The notes below the pieces were generated by a model. That model did no database searches. It saw nothing but the letters and a program-made list of their open reading frames with translations, and was not told where the DNA came from. From contig DASVQQ010000026.1 in the NCBI GenBank assembly GCA_036389035.1, positions 19,665-83,664 on the forward strand: a stretch of 64,000 nt of DNA, given 5' to 3'. Positions within the stretch are counted from its first letter, which is position 1. Every line of letters begins with the position of its first letter. The DNA is from Jatrophihabitans sp. (GTDB taxonomy: Bacteria > Actinomycetota > Actinomycetes > Mycobacteriales > Jatrophihabitantaceae). Made by a program: the position numbers and the translations under genes. Positions 55,101 to 63,845 of this stretch are shown here, piece after piece.

Positions 55101-58100
55101 ACGCTTTACTATCTCAGCTCGCCGGACGTCAGCAAGGTGAGCGACGACGCTGGCAACCCATTGATCCAGCTGCACCCGCCCTACGACATCGACACCTACC
55201 CGGTCAAGAACTCCACCTCACCCGAGGTGGCGCAATGGACGGCGCCCGCGACCGAGACCGTCTCCATCAAGCCCGTCATCAACGTGACGTCCGGCACCAA
55301 CGGCACGGCAACCTTCACCGTCAAGCGTCGCGGCGCGCTCGTGGCCAAGAGCACCATCACCATCACCAACGGCGTCGTCAGCGGTACCGGCGCGCTCTCG
55401 GTAGACGTCGTCAGCGGCGACCAACTGTACTTCCACGGATCCCTAGCTGACCCCACCCTCAGGTCCAAGATCACGTCGGAGTACGTGCTAGTCACGCGAC
55501 CGGGAATGACGGCGGTCGGTGTGGACATCATGTGGCACCAGGGGGCCAATTGGGGCTTGCTGGCGGCGCCCTATCGCGGGTGGACCTATGTCGGTTACAA
55601 CGGCGCCGGGGCTCGGGGCGCCAGCCCGGTCGCCGAGGCCGATCTGAGCCAGGCGTTCAGCTCCAGCTCGACCTATGACCCGCGAACCGCGAAGGCGCAT
55701 CCGTTCTACCCGTCTTCAGAGGAAGGTTCCTGGCGGGGTGCTGACGGCTCGGCGTGGGTGAAGGCGTCGACATTGAGCAGCTCCCGGCAGGGCATGGACA
55801 GCATCGGCGTGCCGACGGCCAGTGATGTGGCCGGCGCGCGGGCGGTGTCGCGGCTGAGCCACACCACGCAGGACGGGGTGGGAGGCGAGGTGTCGTACTT
55901 CTCTGGTTCGACATCAGATGGCAGCAGCGCCAGCGACGTGGACTTCCTGGATCTGAACGGTGACCGGTTTCCCGACATTGTCAGCAACGGCAAGGTGCAA
56001 TACAGCACCGCTATTGGTGGGCTGGACGCGAGCAGCAAGTCGGTGCCCGGATTGGGCACCCCGCGCAACAGCGACGCCTCGGCGGTCAATGTGGGTGTGG
56101 GCGGCAGCCCGGCGCATTTCGCGGCCAACGGCCGCGGCGAGGTCGACACCTCCAACTCCGGGCCGGTGCGCGGCAATAAGACCGGCAGCCAGATGGTGTC
56201 GCTCGGCCTCAACGCCGGGCTGGGCTGGGGCACCTCCAAACCCAAGCACGACCTGCTCGACGTCAACGGCGATGGGCTGCCCGATGTGGTCAGCCGTGAC
56301 GGCGCGCAGTTGATGGTGGCGCTCAACCTCGGCTACGGCTTCGCGGCGGCCGAGCCGTGGGGCACGGCGGTCATCAACGACGGGGCGAGTGAGAATGGCA
56401 CGATCGGGGCGACCCTGGGCTTCAACACCGGCCTGTACGACTTCGCCGGCGGGGTCTCGCTGACCAAGAACAAGTCCCTCACCAAGGAGACGCTCGACGA
56501 CGTCAACGGTGACGGCCTGCTGGACCGGGTGCTGCCCGGCGGCAGCGGCGGGATGCAGGTGGGCCTCAACACCGGCAACGGCTTCACCGCCCCGGTGGCC
56601 TGGGCCGGTGCCCTTAACGGCGCGTGCGCCGACGACACCAGCGTCGGGCAAGCCGACCTGGATTGGGACCACGCCCGGCTCTGCTCCGGCAGCACCGGGC
56701 TCGGCGCGGGCGCCTACTTCACGGTCGGGTTCCCGCTGTGCGGGGCACAGTGCTTCCTGATCCTCAATCCTGGAGCGGACACCGATCAGTCGATGGCCCG
56801 CGATGAGGCCAGCCTGCGCGACGTCGACGGCGACGGCTACGCCGACCACCTGGCCAGCTCCGACGACGGCCAGCTCAAAGTCGCCCGCAACCGAACCGGG
56901 CGCACCAACCTGCTCAAGTCCGTGTCACGTCCGCTGGGCGCCTCGTTCAGCATGGAATACACCCGCGATGGCAACATCACCGCCAACCCCACCTCACGCT
57001 GGACTCTGACCAAGGTCAGCGTCAACGACGGGCACGCCGGTGACGGCGCGGACACTCAGGTAACGGAGTACTCCTACTCCGGCGGGGTCTACAGCCGCCT
57101 GGAGCGGGAGTTCTACGGCTACGCCCAGGTCAAGGCTCAGCAGCTGGACACCGAGTACGGCGACGCCGTCTACCGCAGCACCGTGCAGGACTTCCGCGTC
57201 GACAGCTTCTACACCCACGGACTGCTGGCCAGGGAACGGCTCTACGCCAGTGGCGGAAAGGTGCGCACCGACACGGAGAACACCTACGTGCTGCGTGACG
57301 TCGCGACCGGGGCCGAACCGGCCGACAGCTCAAGCACAACCGCGACGGTCTTCCCGATGCTGACCCGCACCGACGAGCGATTCCACGAGGTGCACACCAC
57401 ACCACGCAAGACCACCTACACCGTCAATCACTACGACACCTTCGGCGACATCGACACCAACACCGACTACGGCGACACCGGTACGGCCGATGACGTGGTC
57501 GCGACAATCGGCTACACCTCGTGCCCGACCACCGGTGTGCGGATCGCCAACTCGATCACCGTCAACGGCGGCGGCACGCTCATGCGCCGCCGCGAGTCCA
57601 CGGTTAACTGCGTCACCGGTGACGTCACTCAGGTGCGCCAGTATCTGGCTGATGGCAGCGCGGCCGTTACCGATATCGACTACACCGGCGACGGAAACCT
57701 GCTCAAGGTCACCGATCCGCCCAATGCGGCCGGGCAGCGTGGCTGGCTGAGCTACGAGTACGACACGCCCACCAGCACCCGGGTCACGAAGATCACCGAC
57801 AACTTCGGGCTGACCTCGACCGCCACGCATGACCTGCGGTTCGGCTCTGTGCTGACCCAGGTCGACGTCAATAACAACGCCACCACCTACGTCTACGACG
57901 AGTTCGGGCGACCCACCACTTTCACCGGTCCGTACGAGCAGGGCAGCGGCACGCCGACGATCCGGTTCGAGTACCACCCCGAGGCTGCGGACCCGTGGGC
58001 GATCACCCGGCACCTGGACAAGTTCCGCAGCGCCAGCGACACCCTCGACACGGTCGTGTTCGTCGACGGACTGGGGCGGCAGATCCAGACCAAGAAGGAC

Positions 58101-60824
58101 GCCACTGTCTACACCGGCACGGCCAGCGCCGCACGGGACGTGATGACAGTCAGCGGGAAGGTCACCCTCGACGCGCTCGGTCGCCAGAACCACGTGCACT
58201 ACCCCGTGACCGAGCCGCTGGGTACGCCCGGCGTCTTCAACACCAACTACGACACCGTGAAGTACACGAATTTCGGCTATGACGCCCTGAATCGGCTGGA
58301 GCACGTGTACTCCCCGGACGGCACCAAGACCGACTATGACTACGCCTTCGGTACCGATCGATCCGGCGCCACCCAGTTCGGTCAGACTGTGATCGACGGG
58401 ATGGGCCATGAAAAGGTCTACTACCGCAACGTCCGCGAGCAGTTGGTGAGCCTGAAGGAGTACCACACCCCGACCGGCGGCACGCAGCAGACCATCTGGA
58501 CCAGCTACGCCTACAACCCGCTGGGTGAACTGACCACGGTCAAGGACAACAGCAACAACACCACCCAGCAAAGTTTCGACAACCTCGGCCGTCGCACCGT
58601 GATCGACAACCCCGACACCGGCAAGACCCAGACGAATTACGACCTGGCGTCCAACCCGATCAGCAAGGTGACGGCCAACCTGCGCGCCACCAGTCAGCAG
58701 ATCGAGTACAAGTACGACTACGACCGGCTGACCTCGATCACTTACCCGCGCTTCCCGGCCAACAACGTGACCTATGCCTACGGCGCGCCGGGGGGCAGTG
58801 ACAACCGGGCCGGTCGGATCACCCGAGTCACCGATCAGGCCGGCAGCGAGGACCGGTTCTACGGCAAGCTGGGTGAGGTCACCAAGGAGATCAGGACGGT
58901 CATCGGTGACACCGGCAGCTCCCCGAAGACCTACACCACCTCCTATCTGTACGACACCTTCGGTCGGCAGCAGTCGATGACCTACCCCGACGGGGAGACG
59001 CTGACCTACCGGTATGACTCCGGGGGCATGGTCCGCGCCGCGAGCGGCGCCAAGGGCAGTTTTAGCTACGCCTATGTCAATCGGGCCGAGTACGACAAGT
59101 TCGGCCAGAAGGCCTTCGTCGAGGACGGTAACGGCGTCAAGACCACCTACGCGTTCGACCCGGTCATGCGCCGGCTCAGCAACACCCAGGCCGGACCGCT
59201 GCTCTCACCCAACGGAACGAACCTGGGCAACTTCCAGAACGCCTCCTACACCTACGACAAGGTCGGCAACGTCAAATCGGTCACCAACAACATCGAGGTG
59301 CCGTCCCCACCCAACTTCGGCGGGCCTTCCACGCAAACGTTCACCTATGACGACCTGGACCGGCTCACCGACGCTGCTGGTAGTTACCAGTTCGCGCCCG
59401 GCAAGACCAACAACTACACCTACGCACTCGGCTACGACAACCTGCACAACACCACTACCAAGAACCAGACCAACACCATTGTTCAGGGCTCCGGTACCCC
59501 GGTGACGCAGGGCAAGACGACCTACAACTATGCCTACGCCTACGGTGGCCCGCAGCCGCACGCCCCGACCCACATCGGCACCAAGACCTACGCCTACGAC
59601 GCCAACGGCAACCAAATCGGCTGGTCCGATGACACCAACGGCCAACAACGCACCATCATCTGGGACGAGGAGAACCGCATCCAGTCCGTCTTCGACAACG
59701 GCCAGGAGCAGAAGTACAAGTACGACGACGCCGGCCAACGGGTCATCAAACGCGGACCGCAGGGCGAGACGGCGTATGTGAACCAGTGGTTCACCGTGCG
59801 CAACGGCCAGATCGGCACCAAGCACGTCTTCATCGACACCACCCGGGTCGCGTCAAAGCTGGTCAAGGACAACGCCCGAGAAAAGGACAGCTACTACTTC
59901 CACCCCGACCAGCTGTCCAGCACCAACACGGTCACCGACGCCAACGGCAAGCTCTACGAGCATCTGGAGTACTTCCCCTCCGGCGAAGCCTGGATCGAGG
60001 AGAAGAGCAACACCCAACGCACCCCGTACCGGTTCGCCGGCAAAGAACTCGACGAGGAGACCGGGCTCTATTACTTCGGCGCCCGCTACTACGACCCCCG
60101 CACCGGACTCTGGCCCAGCACCGATCCAGCCCTGGCCGAGAATCTCGCCAGGCTGCCGGGCAATGACGACTCGCCGGAGCCGGACGTCGCCGCCCCAACC
60201 TTCCTCAACCTCTACAACTACGCCGACTCCAACCCGCTCACCAAGATCGACCCAGACGGCCGGGCGCCCAAGCCATGGCAACAACACATCATCAACGGCA
60301 TCGGCGGAGCAGTCGATGAATTCACGGTAGAGGGTGCCTCGGCATGGGCACTGAAAGCGGCGGGCTCGAGGGTGACCGTCGACTCGAACTCCCGTATGTA
60401 CATGACCGGCCGGGCTGGGATGGCGATTGGCACCGCTCCAAAGACCCTTGTGAAGCACGCCGCGAAGGGCGCCGCGAAGGGCGTCGTACGTGTGCGTGGC
60501 GGTGGAGGAGCAGGTCCGGTTCGCAGGGGTCAGGCGGGGGAAGCTGCGGTGTACGCCAAGTTCAACATCGGTCCCAAGGCAAGGAGGGTCGTCAATGGCA
60601 GGACTCGGATATTTGATGGTCTGAACAGCCAGGCGGTATCCGAGGTCAAGAACGTTGCTAGGCAGTCCTACACTCAGCAATTGAAGGACGGCATCGCCTA
60701 CGCGAGAGCCCACGGGCTTCGGTATGACCTGTACGTGCGGAAGGACACCAAGCTGTCGGGCCCGTTGGCTGACGCGATTCGGGATCCGGCCAACCGAATC
60801 AAGTTGATCCCGAAGGTCCCATGA
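52182..60824 (+). CDS. secreted RHS-repeat polymorphic toxin with C-terminal nuclease domain
   Basis: The product is 2880 residues. A signal peptide is likely (residues 1-46, cut after AALA). An SpvB-like domain begins near 205 (SAGVGIIDPPTGNNEGDARI). Six FG-GAP-like motifs of the type DxNGDGLxD lie at about 604, 684, 1255, 1359, 1440 and 1546. RHS/YD repeats run through the second half, ending in the core near 2570-2690 with YYFGARYYDPRTGLW and DPDGR. The variable C-terminus resembles the Tox-REase-7 nuclease: TRIFDGL (D2812) and SEVKNVARQSYTQQL (E2821, K2823). GAGGGGG precedes the ATG. The next gene overlaps it by four bases and probably encodes immunity. Secretion appears Sec-type; no T6SS genes are present. 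Confidence 0.93.
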   Translation: MGVSRRVPISRRTRWISGSTALVMAVSLFTVVAPIGLPGAPTAALATDPACTDTSLPPPSTTTADPGQTTMIQQDGSTVEVPPTAVDAPTAITADSLCASQLPPLDSGMTNVTEGLRDGYRFTPHMTFDADLHITVPYDDALIPAGLSEQDVQLYYYDTAQLQWVALQRDTLDQAADQVEALSDHFTDMIAATVTVPDHPENVNLNPTSIKDLKAGDPSAGVGIIDPPTGNNEGDARISYPIGLPEGRQGMAPQLGLGYSSAAGNGWLGVGWDLSVPAVSIDTRWGVPRYDAANETETYLVGQGQLTPVANRGPAVPRTAEKVFQSRVEGAFDTIVRHGSTPANYWWEVTDKSGARSFFGGDPVSGPMAAARLADDAGNIYRWALRETRDLHGNAVRYDYQTVSDVGVAGGTVQGRQLYLRTIDYTRKGSTAGPYTVKFVRDSELANYTRRSDVVIDARGGFKMVTAELLARVEVAFNDAPVRSYDLAYQNGAFGKKLLASVTQRGANGTSLGTHTFSYYDDIRNATGGYDAYAAPVDWTVGADGVTGGLLGRGQASAISGSLSTSVGGHMYAGFNATKPSKFGSAGAKVGFTRSSTDGKLALVDLNGDDLPDKVFKTSGGISIRFNTSGPDGTTDFGAPVATPTLPGIAKESADTTSFGAEVYLTVNAFANHAETFTKSTTYFSDVNGDGLTDLVHDGTVLFNHLDTNGVPTFTANSNDTPVPIGSGILDTNNLVQDYTANRDQQDTNNPPVDVLRRWTAPLAGTVQITGAVTLVQDTSPDRAAYTGADGVRVAVQKNGTELWSTVIGASDYAAKTPAGVSAFAVAKGDRLYFRVGSRSDGAYDQVSWDPVIQYVSSGVAKPAALDANGMDLYRYQASPDFTLAGRRGTSVQAPLNGTVRLTGNLHKLGATSDDIAVEVTKNGQVITSQSMAGTATGDIPVQTDTTVAKGDTIALRVKVDSPINVSKLSWAPTLYYLSSPDVSKVSDDAGNPLIQLHPPYDIDTYPVKNSTSPEVAQWTAPATETVSIKPVINVTSGTNGTATFTVKRRGALVAKSTITITNGVVSGTGALSVDVVSGDQLYFHGSLADPTLRSKITSEYVLVTRPGMTAVGVDIMWHQGANWGLLAAPYRGWTYVGYNGAGARGASPVAEADLSQAFSSSSTYDPRTAKAHPFYPSSEEGSWRGADGSAWVKASTLSSSRQGMDSIGVPTASDVAGARAVSRLSHTTQDGVGGEVSYFSGSTSDGSSASDVDFLDLNGDRFPDIVSNGKVQYSTAIGGLDASSKSVPGLGTPRNSDASAVNVGVGGSPAHFAANGRGEVDTSNSGPVRGNKTGSQMVSLGLNAGLGWGTSKPKHDLLDVNGDGLPDVVSRDGAQLMVALNLGYGFAAAEPWGTAVINDGASENGTIGATLGFNTGLYDFAGGVSLTKNKSLTKETLDDVNGDGLLDRVLPGGSGGMQVGLNTGNGFTAPVAWAGALNGACADDTSVGQADLDWDHARLCSGSTGLGAGAYFTVGFPLCGAQCFLILNPGADTDQSMARDEASLRDVDGDGYADHLASSDDGQLKVARNRTGRTNLLKSVSRPLGASFSMEYTRDGNITANPTSRWTLTKVSVNDGHAGDGADTQVTEYSYSGGVYSRLEREFYGYAQVKAQQLDTEYGDAVYRSTVQDFRVDSFYTHGLLARERLYASGGKVRTDTENTYVLRDVATGAEPADSSSTTATVFPMLTRTDERFHEVHTTPRKTTYTVNHYDTFGDIDTNTDYGDTGTADDVVATIGYTSCPTTGVRIANSITVNGGGTLMRRRESTVNCVTGDVTQVRQYLADGSAAVTDIDYTGDGNLLKVTDPPNAAGQRGWLSYEYDTPTSTRVTKITDNFGLTSTATHDLRFGSVLTQVDVNNNATTYVYDEFGRPTTFTGPYEQGSGTPTIRFEYHPEAADPWAITRHLDKFRSASDTLDTVVFVDGLGRQIQTKKDATVYTGTASAARDVMTVSGKVTLDALGRQNHVHYPVTEPLGTPGVFNTNYDTVKYTNFGYDALNRLEHVYSPDGTKTDYDYAFGTDRSGATQFGQTVIDGMGHEKVYYRNVREQLVSLKEYHTPTGGTQQTIWTSYAYNPLGELTTVKDNSNNTTQQSFDNLGRRTVIDNPDTGKTQTNYDLASNPISKVTANLRATSQQIEYKYDYDRLTSITYPRFPANNVTYAYGAPGGSDNRAGRITRVTDQAGSEDRFYGKLGEVTKEIRTVIGDTGSSPKTYTTSYLYDTFGRQQSMTYPDGETLTYRYDSGGMVRAASGAKGSFSYAYVNRAEYDKFGQKAFVEDGNGVKTTYAFDPVMRRLSNTQAGPLLSPNGTNLGNFQNASYTYDKVGNVKSVTNNIEVPSPPNFGGPSTQTFTYDDLDRLTDAAGSYQFAPGKTNNYTYALGYDNLHNTTTKNQTNTIVQGSGTPVTQGKTTYNYAYAYGGPQPHAPTHIGTKTYAYDANGNQIGWSDDTNGQQRTIIWDEENRIQSVFDNGQEQKYKYDDAGQRVIKRGPQGETAYVNQWFTVRNGQIGTKHVFIDTTRVASKLVKDNAREKDSYYFHPDQLSSTNTVTDANGKLYEHLEYFPSGEAWIEEKSNTQRTPYRFAGKELDEETGLYYFGARYYDPRTGLWPSTDPALAENLARLPGNDDSPEPDVAAPTFLNLYNYADSNPLTKIDPDGRAPKPWQQHIINGIGGAVDEFTVEGASAWALKAAGSRVTVDSNSRMYMTGRAGMAIGTAPKTLVKHAAKGAAKGVVRVRGGGGAGPVRRGQAGEAAVYAKFNIGPKARRVVNGRTRIFDGLNSQAVSEVKNVARQSYTQQLKDGIAYARAHGLRYDLYVRKDTKLSGPLADAIRDPANRIKLIPKVP

Positions 60825-61450
60825 CAGAACCGAAGAAGCGATCAAAGGGTCTTACTGCCGATGAGTTGATGGCGCTCCAAGAAGAGAAGCTACGCACGGA
60901 TCCGAAGTACAGTGCCGAGGTTGAAGCCTTCGAAGCCGAACTTGAAAGGCGAGCGCGGAACCTGAGCATCGCCGAGCAGCCGATTGTGCGAGATCTCCGC
61001 AGCGTCGGAATCGAAGTCTCCTCGGTGTGGGATCTGGTGAACACCTCAGATCCCTACCCGGAGGCACTGCCCGTTCTGTTGGAGCACTTGAAGAAGGGCG
61101 GCTATCCGGACCGGGTCATGGAGAGCCTCGGCAGCGCGCTGGCGGTCAAGCCTGCGGCCTACGCATGGGAGACCTTCAGGGAGCTGTATCTATCCGCTGA
61201 GGGGCGTGGCGAAGAGGAGGGGCTTGCGGTGGCGCTGGCGGCATCTGCGACCAGGGAGCACCTCGAGGAACTGATCGCCCTGCTGCAGGAGGACTCCCGC
61301 AGTGACACACGGATTCACTTTCTCCGTCCGATCAAGCGAGTCGGCGGTCAGAGGGGTCGCCAGATGCTGGAGTCACTCGTGGATGACCCTATGTTTGGCC
61401 GCGAAGCGCGTGCCCTGCTGAAGGCCTCCAATAGGGCACGAAAAACCTAA
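60821..61450 (+). CDS. probable immunity protein for the RHS toxin
   Basis: The product is 209 residues. Its ATG overlaps the toxin stop (ATGA), as immunity genes of polymorphic toxins commonly do. It is soluble, acidic and helical, without signal peptide, so it would act in the cytoplasm where a nuclease must be blocked. The second half (VLLEHLKKGGYPDRVMESLG, then GGQRGRQMLESLVDDPMFGR) looks like HEAT-type helical repeats, as in several nuclease immunity families. No catalytic motif is seen. The assignment rests on position and fold appearance. Confidence 0.8.
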   Translation: MTEPKKRSKGLTADELMALQEEKLRTDPKYSAEVEAFEAELERRARNLSIAEQPIVRDLRSVGIEVSSVWDLVNTSDPYPEALPVLLEHLKKGGYPDRVMESLGSALAVKPAAYAWETFRELYLSAEGRGEEEGLAVALAASATREHLEELIALLQEDSRSDTRIHFLRPIKRVGGQRGRQMLESLVDDPMFGREARALLKASNRARKT

Positions 61451-61571
61451 CGCAGGCAGCACAAGGAGCATTAGCGATAAAGGTTGGCCAAGGCTGAAGT
61501 GAGTTGATCTTGTGCTCTAGATATCGACCGGTTTTCGGCTGACGTGAGGGCCTCAGGGCGCGGATGCGAAG

Positions 61572-61991
61572 ATGTGCACCATGACCCATCCCGTTGCTGA
61601 CCCGCGCGCCGTCGCCGACCCGCGCGCCGTCGCTGAGTACCGCATCCCCGCCCCCGCCCTGTTGGCCGGCGACCTGGTGAACACCGCCCCGGGCGGTGAG
61701 GACGACTGGCAGGAGGTGCTGTCGGTACACACCGCCGAGACCCCCGGCGACGACGCCGACGCGGCCGGCCTGATCGCCGAGATCGGCGACCGGTACGTCG
61801 TCGTCCGGCTGACCGACATTGCCCCGGTGGACAGCCCGGTCTACTTCTCCGACGGCACCGCGCTGGCCTACGGCGCCGACGGCGAGGATGACGGCCCGAT
61901 CACCGACGTGCTCTCCGAGCCCGACGCGGTCCGCACCTTCCTCTACACCCGCTTCGAGCTGGTGACCGTCCGCTCACGCCCCTCGATCTAG
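61572..61991 (+). CDS. hypothetical protein, small
   Basis: The product is 139 residues (136 from the ATG at 61581). It is acidic, with the strands LLAGDLVNTAPGGEDDWQEV and YVVVRLTDIAPVDSPVYFSD and an end TRFELVTVRSRPS. An 18-base tandem duplication gives ADPRAV twice near the N-terminus. There is no membrane segment. I do not recognise the family. It lies between the immunity gene and rpsT. Confidence 0.65.
   Translation: MCTMTHPVADPRAVADPRAVAEYRIPAPALLAGDLVNTAPGGEDDWQEVLSVHTAETPGDDADAAGLIAEIGDRYVVVRLTDIAPVDSPVYFSDGTALAYGADGEDDGPITDVLSEPDAVRTFLYTRFELVTVRSRPSI
61596..61631. repeat. 18-bp tandem duplication inside the small gene
   Basis: GCTGACCCGCGCGCCGTC and GCCGACCCGCGCGCCGTC are adjacent and differ at one base. 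They encode ADPRAV twice. Confidence 0.85.
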
Positions 61992-62049
61992 CTGGTCACG
62001 CCGCTGGCGGGCTTGCTCGGCTGCCACAGCTGGCCCAAGCCCGCTCGGG

Positions 62050-62085
62050 CGCTGATTTGGGGGCCGACCGAGCGCACTGGTAATC
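62050..62085 (+). promoter_or_regulatory. candidate promoter and leader of rpsT
   Basis: TTGGGG, 18 bases, then TAATCT (a weak -10) lie upstream of rpsT. A leader hairpin TCCGGC-N7-GCCGGA follows at about 62097-62115. The match is modest and only suggestive. Confidence 0.3.
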
Positions 62086-62154
62086 TGGCGAGGTTGTCCG
62101 GCACTCTGCGCCGGAACCATCACCACTTCAACGATCGGCATTTGAGGCAACTTC

Positions 62155-62415
62155 GTGGCGAACATCAAGTCCCAGATCAAGCGGATCCGCACCAACGAGG
62201 CGGCTCGGCTGCGCAACAAGAGCACCAAGAGCGCGCTGAAGACCGCGATCCGGTCCTTCCGCACCGCCGCCGACGCCGGCGACAAGGAGAAGGCGACCAC
62301 CGCCTTCCTGCACGCCTCGCGGCAGCTGGACAAGGCCGTAAGCAAGGGCGTCATCCACTCCAACCAGGCCGCCAACAAGAAGTCGGCGATGGCCCACAAG
62401 GCCAGCTCGCTCTAG
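62155..62415 (+). CDS. rpsT: 30S ribosomal protein S20
   Basis: The product is 86 residues starting with GTG; GAGG lies seven bases upstream. [20 protein letters not shown] and [20 protein letters not shown], and the end [18 protein letters not shown] are the standard S20 sequence. It binds 16S rRNA early in 30S assembly. A strong hairpin follows the stop. It converges with holA, a pairing also seen in mycobacteria. Confidence 0.97.
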   Translation: MANIKSQIKRIRTNEAARLRNKSTKSALKTAIRSFRTAADAGDKEKATTAFLHASRQLDKAVSKGVIHSNQAANKKSAMAHKASSL

Positions 62416-62434
62416 TTCGGCCCGCTCAACTCAA

Positions 62435-62470
62435 CAGCCCGCGTACCGGCTCAGGCCGGGACGCGGGCTG
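62435..62470 (+). terminator. strong hairpin terminator between rpsT and holA
   Basis: CAGCCCGCGT and ACGCGGGCTG are perfect ten-base complements; a second CCGG/CCGG stem lies within the loop. It starts 20 bases after the rpsT stop and serves the convergent holA as well. No T-tract follows, as is common in high-GC actinobacteria. Confidence 0.75.
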
Positions 62471-62550
62471 TGTGCTGCCCGCCTCAAGTGGCGCTGGGTG
62501 CCTCGGACGCCTCCCGAAGTCGCGCGCCTGCCTGAACCGGACGCACAACC

Positions 62551-63525
62551 TCAGCGCTCGGCGCGGGCTGCGGCGATCCGCCGCACCGCCGACTCCAGCG
62601 CGTAGGCCGGGTCAGCCGCCGCGCCCTTGACGTCAGCGTTCAAAGCGGCCACCACGCCCAAAGCGTGCCGCAGCCCCGGCTCCGTCCACCCGCCGGCCTG
62701 GGACCGGGCCCGCTTGACCTTCCACGGCGGCATGCCCAGCACCGGGGCCAGCCGGAACGGATCCCCCGGCCCGGCGCCCATGACCCGGGCCACCGTTCGC
62801 ACCCCATCGGCCAGCGCGTCGGCGATCACCACCGCCGGCACCCCGACGTTCAGCGCCCAGCGCAGGTTGGTCACCGCCCCGGCGACGTTGCCGATCACCG
62901 CCTGGTCGGCCACCGCGAAGCCGCTGACCTCGGCCCGGCCCCGGTGGTAGGCCGCCACCGCGTCGACGTCGATGGACCCGCCGGTGTCGCCGACCAGCTG
63001 GGCCGCCACCGCCGAGATCTCGCGCAGGTCGCTGCCGACGGCCTCCATCAGCGCGGCGGCCGCCTCGGGGGTGATCCGGCCGCGGAACCGGCGCACCTCG
63101 TTGCGCAGGAACGCCCGCCGGTCCTCGGCCCGGCTCATCTTGGCGCAGCTGATCTCGGCCGGCTTGGCCTTGCGGACGGCGTCCAGCACCGCCTTGCCCT
63201 TGGCGCCGCCCAGGTGCTGCACCACCACGGTCGTGTCGGGGTCGGTGTCCAGCAACAGCGGCACGATCGTCTGCACCCGGGCCGCGGGCAGGTCCTGGGC
63301 CGAGCGCAACACCACCAGCCGGCGGCCGCCGAACAGCGACGGGCTCAGCAGCTGCAGCAGCTCGGCCGGCTCCACCACGCCGGCCTCGGCCTCGTGCACC
63401 TCGACGTCGGGGTCCTCGGCGATCACCGCGTTGCACAGGTCCTCCAGCGCGCGGCTGACCAGGTACTCCTCGTCCCCCACCACCAGGGTCAGCGGGACGA
63501 CGGCGTTCTCAGCGGCGGGCGGCAC
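62551..63525 (-). CDS. holA: DNA polymerase III delta subunit
   Basis: The product is 324 residues. It opens the sliding clamp in the clamp-loader complex. The N-terminus has LTLVVGDEEYLVSRALEDLC and the arm VRSAQDLPAARVQT-like segment (VVLRSAQDLPAARVQTIVP), then the delta-specific helical domain with AAALMEAVGSDLREISA and the end FRLAPVLGMPPWKVKRARSQ. HolA proteins lack a working Walker motif and none is seen here. It converges with rpsT. Confidence 0.93.
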   Translation of the reverse strand: MPPAAENAVVPLTLVVGDEEYLVSRALEDLCNAVIAEDPDVEVHEAEAGVVEPAELLQLLSPSLFGGRRLVVLRSAQDLPAARVQTIVPLLLDTDPDTTVVVQHLGGAKGKAVLDAVRKAKPAEISCAKMSRAEDRRAFLRNEVRRFRGRITPEAAAALMEAVGSDLREISAVAAQLVGDTGGSIDVDAVAAYHRGRAEVSGFAVADQAVIGNVAGAVTNLRWALNVGVPAVVIADALADGVRTVARVMGAGPGDPFRLAPVLGMPPWKVKRARSQAGGWTEPGLRHALGVVAALNADVKGAAADPAYALESAVRRIAAARAER

Positions 63526-63588
63526 GCTGACATGGTGTCACGCCGCCACCTCGAGAACGTGGTTGGCTGGCACGACGGAGGTATCCAG

Positions 63589-63816
63589 ATGCCTTCCAGA
63601 CAGAAGGGGCGGCGGGCAATGGCGTTAGGCATGGGTGGCGCTTTCAGCGGTGGCTCACCGAATGGACCGCACTATGAGATCGAGGTCAACAAGGGAGCGA
63701 CCAACGTCGGCAAGTTCCAGGACGCGGCCAACAAGCGCTTCGAGAACGGGTACCGGATGGCGCACGTGTTTGAGCAAAACGGCAACACGATATGCGTGTG
63801 GGAGCGGTTCCAATAG
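63589..63816 (+). CDS. small DUF4177-like protein
   Basis: The product is 75 residues. GGAGG lies seven bases before the ATG at 63589; a later ATG at 63619 also has the family part. The last 50 residues (HYEIEVNKGATNVGKFQDAA, then FENGYRMAHVFEQNGNTICV) show the short two-strand-plus-helix pattern of DUF4177-type proteins, ending WERFQ. Cytoplasmic, function unknown. It is divergent from holA. Confidence 0.65.
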   Translation: MPSRQKGRRAMALGMGGAFSGGSPNGPHYEIEVNKGATNVGKFQDAANKRFENGYRMAHVFEQNGNTICVWERFQ

Positions 63817-63845
63817 GGCTCGCAAGGCCTACCTGAATCAGATCG

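Noticed and set aside
52182..60824. RHS repeats as a CRISPR-like or nucleotide repeat array
   Set aside because: The repeats are protein-level YD and FG-GAP-like motifs; the DNA shows no regular spacer-repeat pattern.
52182..61450. Type VI secretion effector
   Set aside because: No PAAR, VgrG or Hcp sequence is fused or adjacent, and the protein begins with a signal peptide, in an actinobacterial context.
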